Below are positions 57,335-64,000 of a stretch of 64,000 nucleotides of DNA, one piece after another. The notes below the pieces were generated by a model. That model had not been told where the DNA came from, searched no databases, and saw only the letters and a list, made by a program, of their open reading frames with translations. The DNA comes from Gnetum montanum (taxonomy: Eukaryota > Streptophyta > Gnetopsida > Gnetales > Gnetaceae): positions 534,507 through 598,506 of the forward strand of contig MNCI01002172.1 in NCBI GenBank assembly GCA_015680685.1, given 5' to 3'. How positions within the stretch are numbered: position 1 is the stretch's first letter; the number at the start of each line of letters is the position of its first letter. A program made the position numbers and the translations under genes.

Positions 57335-59480
57335 CTATGGTTAAAACATAACCAAGGATTAGCATATAATGTGTAACTTATGACCTTTGAGTACCTTATC
57401 TTGTTGGGCAGTTACACTTAGGCTAAGTTCTAACCATGGGGTATTGATTATTTTATTATTATTTTAATGTTATTTCTTTTTTGATGTCATCTAAGCTTGT
57501 TGGAAGGGTTTAATTCTCATAATTTGGTGTTTTAATGTTGGTCTCTTAGTTAAACCTTGTGGGAGTTGGAAAAATCTCAAAAAAAATTGTTGAACACTTA
57601 AGGTTTGTGATCCCCATGACAAAGAGCTTACCTCTGGTAGCTACAGGGTCGAAGAACAGAGTGAATCGAACAAATAGTTATGAAGTTATCACACTTGGAC
57701 GCTTCTAGGCTCTAGAAAGTTAAAAAACTCCCCTCTCATTTTGGCTCAAATGTTAAAGATTCTTAAGTGTCTATGTGTATATATAGATGGTTTTTACCTT
57801 GTGTTGATGAGGACGTGTCGACGAGAGGGATGCATATACAAAGTCTCATCAACAGAGCATTCTAGGAAATTTTTCACTTTCAATATTTCAAAAAATACAA
57901 GGATTTTTAGCATGAATTTGGGATCTACAAATGAAATACTAGAAGAGGACTTAGAAACTCATAAAATTAGGGAATTTGATGGGAGAATGAAATTTAATTG
58001 AAGAAAATACCTTAAGGAGTGCACAGTTGGATGCAATCGATGGGGTGCATGAAAGATTTGATTATGACAATGCCTAAAGATAAGGAACTTAACTAATCCA
58101 ACCAAGAGATATGCAAGTGGATCCTTTCCATAGTAGGCTGATGCCCTTTTTTCCCTTACATAACCTCAACTAAGGAGTTTGTAGGCCCCATAGTTCATTA
58201 ATGGTTACAAAAGTTAAGGATTGAATCTAGAAGAATCTACCTAAGAATTTTAACACATCAAACTAAGACATTGAACAAGACATAAAAATCAGTAGTGAGG
58301 TGAGTTGGAAAGCATAGGTGAAAGAGAGAGAAAGTGGAATGAAGTTCCAAATTATGATCACATGAAGTCCCTTGTGGATCTTATGGTTAAATGACGCAAT
58401 AAATTCCATCCTTAGTTTAGATCAAAACCAACCATTTTTAGTGAGCTCGCATCAACACTCTAATACTAGTCCACCCCCTCAAGCCGCAAGAATGCTCCTA
58501 GAGATCAATCACCATTCCTTATTTGAGAAGAAAAGACAAGTAGGAAATGAGAAAGGGCCTTAGTTAGAGGGGACCTTCAAGCATGGGTAACATGTCTTTC
58601 TAGTCCCATACCCAATGCTTGTGGCCTGTTATTTTGTATAAGGGATGTGCTTTGAATTCCCATCATGTCTTTCTTTTGGAATTTTATGTTTTTATGGATT
58701 TTTGGATGGGAACCACATCACGCAAAGACTTCTTAACTTCCTATTATTGGTCGATGTGGAATAGTAAGAAATCCATGGAAAACATTCATGCACTCAAGTA
58801 AGTAGAAAAGTACAAAGATCATTGAATCCTCTTTAAGCCACATCCTTATCAACCCATTTGATCTTTTTCAAGTTTGAAAACTACCAAGGTCACAAGTTCG
58901 TTAAAGTTTCATTAATGAAAGGGACCTTATATTTCCAAAACCAGGAAGACCATAGAGTTTGTGGATGGGTGGATGACGTGGACTCATCACCTGTTCCATG
59001 AAAAAGAAACTTTATCTTAGTTATCCACATTAAAATTCAAAAATAAAAACCAAACATTAGCAATCAAAAAAATTAAGTACAAACCACCATTAGAAATAGC
59101 TACAGCATCATTGTGTCTTGTTGGCATAAAGAAATTTATTAGAACATAATAAGAAAAACACACCAAAACAAAGTAAAATATAAAAGACTTTGTAAAATAT
59201 TCAAGAAAAATAAAATGTACTAATGATGTTGTAAAACAAAAAAAATGGTAAAAAAATGGACAAAGTGTAAAAAAAAAAGGTGTAAAACAAAGAAAGTATA
59301 AAATAAAAAAGTTTAAAACCAAAAAATTATAAAAAAATGAAGAGCCACATATAGGATTAGCATGAATGGACATCTCCTTCATAACTGAGTTGAAAGGAGG
59401 GGATCCAAAAAATTGAGCATGGCTATCCATCCAATGAGATGTTGCATGCATTAGCTTACTTGGGCTCATGGAAACATTTT
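57335..59480 (-). mobile_element. Element E 3' spacer
   Basis: Aligned to copy C 18365-20100: ATAATGTGTAACTTATGACC (57365), PPT-like TCCCCATGACA at 57611-57621, conserved GGGATGTGCTTTGAATTC (58641-58658) and A-rich TGTAAAA repeats (59230-59335). The ORFs here are antisense or spurious. Confidence 0.75.
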
Positions 59481-60570
59481 AATTGTTGCATGTTAACCAA
59501 TTACTTCTTGTTTGGGCTTTCAAGTTTGTAGATCAACATGGCCCCAAAAGGAAAGATTTCATAAATGATTAAGATCCTTCCCATAATTTTTGGAACTTGG
59601 TTCATTACGGTGCATGTATGGGATTCCAGTAAAAGACTTTGTCTCCAAGTTAAAATTTTACTTTCCTTATTCTAAGGTCATAGCATTTTTTGTTGAATGC
59701 TTTTTGCATCTCATTCAAAGATAAGGTCACCAATCTATTCTCATCTAGCACATTAAGGTTGATCAATCTTTCTTTTTATGCTAAACCCAGGTTAAGGTCA
59801 AGGTAACATGTTGTTGAAAGTGTATGGAGCTTGGATTGGATTGGAAGTGTTCGCAATTTTTTGTACACCAACTCATAGGGAGAGTAGCCTATAGGAAGTT
59901 TCCATGTTGAGAGGTATTTCCAAAGGGCATCATGAAGTTTTGTGCTCCAATCTCTCCTATATTTGCTAATTGTTCTTGTTAGAATCTTAGAGATCTCCCT
60001 ATTGGTAACCTCTACTTAATTATTGGCTTGAGGGTGGTAGGGTGTTGCTAATTTATGTTTAACCTCTAAGTGTTGCATGAGCTTGTGAAAGGTGGTGCCT
60101 GTAAAGTGAGTACCATTGTTAGAAATCAATGCATGTGGCATACCAAACCTATTTACAACATTCTATTGTACAAACTAAGCAACAGTGAAATATATACAGT
60201 TGGTGACAGCTACTGCTTCTACCCATTTTGTACAATAGTTAAAAATGACTATAATGTACACCTTTTCATTTAACATGGGTGCAATGGGGCCCATGAAGTC
60301 TATTTCGTAGATGTTGAAAGGTTCTAGTGCCTAAATTCACTACTAAGGACCCTCCATTCAAGTGGTCATCACACCATCACATTGATAGTAGTCACAAGAG
60401 TGGATGAAGTGGTGAGTGTCCTTGAAGATTATTGGCCAATAATACCCTACCAAAAAGATCTTAATGATCATGTGTTACCTTGCATAGTGACCCTCACAAG
60501 GAGCCTTGTGAGCATCTTGGAGAACATGCAATTGATTAACACACATCTTGTAAGGATGTCCAGTAATCTA
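59481..60570 (-). pseudogene. Integrase of element E
   Basis: Collinear with copies B and C: the ALIS.NGTHFTG stretch near 60110-60130, HKLATP..P.AN near 60030-60060, VTNREISKILTRTISKYR near 59950-60010 and LPIGYSPYELV near 59870-59905. All in broken frames. Confidence 0.7.
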
Positions 60571-60839
60571 TATGAAGCATTTTGCCTAATAAAAAAATTG
60601 TTGTTTCTTCCTATGGTCTAACTCTTGTGGCATCTCCTAGGGAGAAGATAGGTGAGAATGCCATCGTACCATGTAGGTTCAGTGAACACTTATTCATTTA
60701 TAGCACCAGCAAAGAGGAGTTCATTAAGAAATTGATCAGAGAGTGGGCTCTCCTCCTCTTTGTTGTCCTATCGTAATTGAGATAGGTGATCAGTGACTAT
60801 GTTCTTAGTTCCCTTTCGATTTACCATTGCATGATCGAA

Positions 60840-61195
60840 TTTCTACAATATCACAAGCCACCATATGACATAGGAGCTCATCCTTAGTTTATTCATCAAG
60901 AAGTGAATGGCACTATGGTTGGTATGCACAAACACCTTGTATCCAAGCACATAGTTCTTGAACTTCTCCAAGGTAGACACCATCACCATTAGCTCTTTCT
61001 CCATTGTGGTGTAGTTTAGCTATGCATCCACAATGCTGCAATTTATGTAGTTAATGTAGTATCGACGTTTTTGATCATCCAATTACATAAGCATGGCTTC
61101 CAAGGCATAGTTTGATGCATCCATCATGATGTGTAATAGGTAGGACCAATCAGGTACTTGTAAAATTGTAATTTCTACAAACTTTTATTTGAGTT
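60840..61195 (-). pseudogene. RNase H of element E
   Basis: Decayed matches to YALEAMLM, TMEKELMVMVSTLEKFKNYV and a VFVHTNHSAI-like end (D changed to N). It lies between RT and integrase. Confidence 0.65.
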
Positions 61196-61229
61196 ATTAG
61201 AATGTCTTTTCACATTCCTTAGTCCATAT

Positions 61230-62060
61230 GAACAAAGAATCTTTCTTTATTAGCTCAACCAATGGTTTTGCAATCTTAGAGAAATTCTCTATGAATCATT
61301 AGTAGTAGCCAGTGTGTCCAAGGAATGACCCAACATCTTTAATTATTTTCAATTGATGAGTTATTCCCTAGATGACCCTAATCTTTTTAGCATTCATCTC
61401 AATCCCTAATTGTGAGATTTTGTGCCCCTACATAATACCCTCCTATACCATTAGATGGCTCTTTTGCCAATTGAGCCAAAGGTTAGTCTTCACACATCTT
61501 TTAAGCACTTACTTAAGGTGGTCCAAGACCTACTCAAATGTAGTGCCATAGGTGGAGAAGTCATCCTTGAATACTTCCACCCTACTACCAATATGTTGCT
61601 AAAAAATGCTAAGGACAAGGCATTGGAAAGCTGCAGGGGCATTGAATAGACCAAAGGCATCTTTCTATACACAAAAGTCCCCCAAGGACTTGTGAATGTA
61701 GTTTTGTTCTAATCTTCTGGTGTGATTTGAATTTGGTTATAGCCACTATGACCATCTAGAAAGTTATAGAAACAATATCTAGAAATAGTGTTTAACACCT
61801 GGTCCACAAATGGCAATGGAAAATGGTCCTTGTAGGTCACCATGTTCAATAGCCTAAAATTAATACACACCCTTCACTTGCCACCTTTTTGGCATAATTT
61901 CAAGTGGACTAACCCACCCACTATTCACAATTGGATAGATGAGCCCTACCTTGAGGATTTTTTCAATTTCTTCCTTGATGATCTGCTCAATTTTGGATTC
62001 AGTCACTACTATGGATGCCTATTTGACTAGATAGAAGGATTAGTATAGATGTGATGTTGG
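61230..62060 (-). pseudogene. Reverse transcriptase of element E
   Basis: Broken frames show KEEIEKILKVGLIYPI, LLNMVTYKDHFPLPF and, near 61555-61590, VFKDDFSTY in place of VFMDDFSTYG. LGHTGYY.RFI-like end near 61300. Confidence 0.7.
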
Positions 62061-62479
62061 CATATTTGAGGATCAATCCTAGTGATTTTAGGATATGACA
62101 AAGCAAAAGCTATTGCCATCTATTAACCATATCCAACAACTTATCTTTCTACTCAAGAGCAAGGTTGGCATTGATTATCACCAACTTATAATTTTTCAGG
62201 AATGCATACTCCATGCCAATAAGTAGATTTTTCAACTCTAAGGGCTTCTATTTGAAATTTTCAAGGATTTCCAACTCTTCACAATAGGTATCATTATGTT
62301 CATCATTGAAGAGTTGGTAATGAACTTGCTCCAGTTCATTCATGCCTTCAACATAGGCACATGTTAGGCTCTCAATTGGTTCCATGCAAAGTGTGCTACT
62401 TTCAGGATCAACTGTTAGCCACCAAGTGCTCCTTTGTTTTGTGGCTATTGCATATAGGTGCCTTTGAATTTCAAATTCA

Positions 62480-63098
62480 TCTACATATTATTTTCATGAT
62501 TTGATTAATGTGCTATTTATGACCTATAGTTTCTACACACAGCTGCACCCTATATCACTATACACGATGCATGGAACTCTCTTCTTCTTGATCTTTCCAA
62601 ATGCATTTTCCTTTGAAATCTCCAAGGAAAGATCTCAGATTCCCAACCATGCATCAATAGTACTTAGCCAAGCCCTTCCCATGATGATTTGTAAGTTCTC
62701 CTTATAATTTTCAACATGAATCACTAGGAAGTTAGTAGGATAGGACCACCCATAGACAATAGTTACAATGTCCTCCACTAATCCCAAGGGAACAATGATG
62801 GATTGGTCTACTAACTCAAGAAAGATGTTACTTTTTTTAATTGGAGGCAAGTTCTAGGCTTTATACATCTCATGAAAAATAATATTAACACTAGAACCTA
62901 AATCTAGAAGAGATTTGCAAGGCTCATTCCCAAGGGACTCCTAGGATCATATCTTTTCCTAGGAAGGTGGTCAGCCTTTATCCAATCAGTTACCACATGG
63001 ATTAGCATGATGGTATGCACTTTAGGAGGTGTTTGGTTTGAAGGGAACTCAAGTGGATTGGATGTAGAGGATGAGGAAGAAGTAGGATTATCAACCAC
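62480..63098 (-). pseudogene. Aspartic protease of element E
   Basis: 62904-63098 gives HTIMLIHVVTDWIKADHLPR. Then NEPCKSLLDLGSSVNIIFHE (DSG is DLG, as in copy C), and 62635-62850 gives IPLGLVEDIVTIVYGWSYP and IIMGRAWLSTIDAWLGI. Inactive. Confidence 0.72.
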
Positions 63099-63099
63099 A

Positions 63100-64000
63100 T
63101 GAGTTTATGAGGGCTTTTTAGGGTTGTTGGTTTGGAAGAATGGTCTTTTTCTGGGTCTAGGTTCCAGGCCACTCTACTAAGGAGCAAGCTATAAATTAAT
63201 AACCTTGATACCATTATGTTGCTATGGCTAGGCTAGAATTTCATCCTACATTGATGGAGTAGGTGGCAATTGGGTTAAGGATGAAGATACATGAGCAAAA
63301 GAATTAGAACGATGATAAGGATATGGGGACCCCCCTCTTGGAGATGGAGAATGACCTCTATAATATTTATAAGGGTAGTAGTAATGCTAAAAATAAGCAT
63401 GACTAGAAGAGTCACATGCAAACATGGGCTACTAAACATAGTATCCATATGGATCAAGCTATCTATAAGGGTATTGGTGTTTTAGTGGTGACATCCCCAT
63501 GACTACGAGTGCTACCATTGATGATACTGCTCAAATAGTTATGGTGGAGCTCCACTTGGATAATAAGCTTATTATTAATGGAATTTCCTTGGGTTTCCTT
63601 GAGGATAAGACAACCTTTTAAATGCTTATATTCTTGCCAATCTAAAATTTAGAGTGTATACTATAAATTCCTACAAGTGTGATACAACAAAGCAACATTC
63701 CTTAGGATGTTCATATTGGCAAATATCACATTCACCATCATAATCTAATTCAGATTTCACAACCTCTTCCACAGTAATAACTTTGCCCTTACCCCTTTGG
63801 TGGGCACATTCAACTTCCTTCCTTCTCCTGCAATCACACTCACTACTTTGCTCTTTAGATGCCTCTACTATTTATAGGGCTATTTGAAACTTTTCATCCA
63901 AAGAGTCCCACATTTTATCTACCTTAGCTAAAATTTTGGAAATAGATTTCTAGATTGGCAAGGTTTTTTGCTACACCACTTCATCAAGTGGTGCCTCCTC
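63100..64000 (-). pseudogene. Gag of element E, C-terminal part, cut by the window end
   Basis: Tyr/Gln-rich tail near 63270-63490; the Cys/His motif at 63689-63730 reads CDICQYEHPKECCF and is the only fully preserved one; then a charged segment (63780-64000). The N-terminal Gag, PBS and 5' LTR are beyond the window. Confidence 0.72.

Larger units (their letters stand above)
47739..64000 (-). mobile_element. Element E: Athila-type element with extra 3' ORF, split by element F
   Basis: The parts on the map are the 3' LTR (47739-48619), tail (48620-48850), extra ORF (48851-51702 plus 57327-57334), 3' spacer (57335-59480), integrase, RNase H, RT, protease and gag, which runs off the right edge. 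F is inserted at CTTAA within the extra ORF. Removing F and one CTTAA makes E collinear with copy C except for the added ORF. The 5' LTR is outside the window. Confidence 0.82.

Noticed and set aside
1-64000. CRISPR arrays, rRNA, bacterial-type operons
   Set aside because: No regular repeat-spacer pattern or rRNA core sequence is seen, and the content is that of a plant nuclear genome.

Overview
The window looks like intergenic DNA from a large, transposon-rich plant genome, most likely a gymnosperm (inferred from the element types, their heavy decay, and the near absence of intact genes). I found no intact host gene, tRNA, rRNA or CRISPR. Almost everything recognisable is retrotransposon sequence. 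Most of it belongs to one Ty3/gypsy family of Athila type. Its LTRs begin TGATGA and end TCATCA, its primer-binding site matches tRNA-Asp, its RT carries FMDD, and it has a long 3' spacer before the 3' LTR. Copies here are called A to E and G.

Layout. 1-2362: 3' end of a + strand copy (G), holding a solo LTR (313-1102, target duplication ACAAG) and lying against an RTE-type LINE 3' end (2363-2790). 2791-9153: AT-rich DNA with a gap, a SINE-like inverted repeat and a decayed LINE RT (5265-6262). 9159-16209: copy A (- strand), full ends with target duplication GAATG, keeping gag and protease but lacking RT, RNase H and integrase. 17179-26432: copy C, full domain order, 5' LTR truncated. 29059-39023: copy B, about 10 kb, both LTRs, inserted in the RT gene of an older Tat-like element whose halves flank it. 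39842-47738: two blocks of a degenerate TGTGTGGGAC repeat, a truncated LTR with PBS beside a gap, and an unrecognised decayed coding region. 47739-64000: copy E (3' LTR at left, gag running off the window) carrying an extra sense reading frame of about 950 codons between the 3' spacer and the 3' LTR. That frame is split by element F.

Element F (51703-57321, target duplication CTTAA, 575-bp LTRs, tRNA-iMet-like PBS) is the most unusual object. It has no recognisable gag or pol, but carries in sense orientation an apparently intronless, decayed copy of a CCR4-type deadenylase/EEP nuclease gene, plus three minisatellite blocks with 21-22 bp units. It looks like a non-autonomous retrotransposon that captured a host gene.

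How the parts relate. All Athila-type copies share an AG|ATG at the same place in the 3' spacer, suggesting a spliced 3' ORF that only copy E still carries at length. They also share repeated PPT-like CATGGGGG motifs, an A-rich tandem tract and an unusual short Cys/His motif in Gag. In-frame stops are very often TAG and PBS changes are all transitions, consistent with methyl-cytosine decay. All coding sequences are broken.
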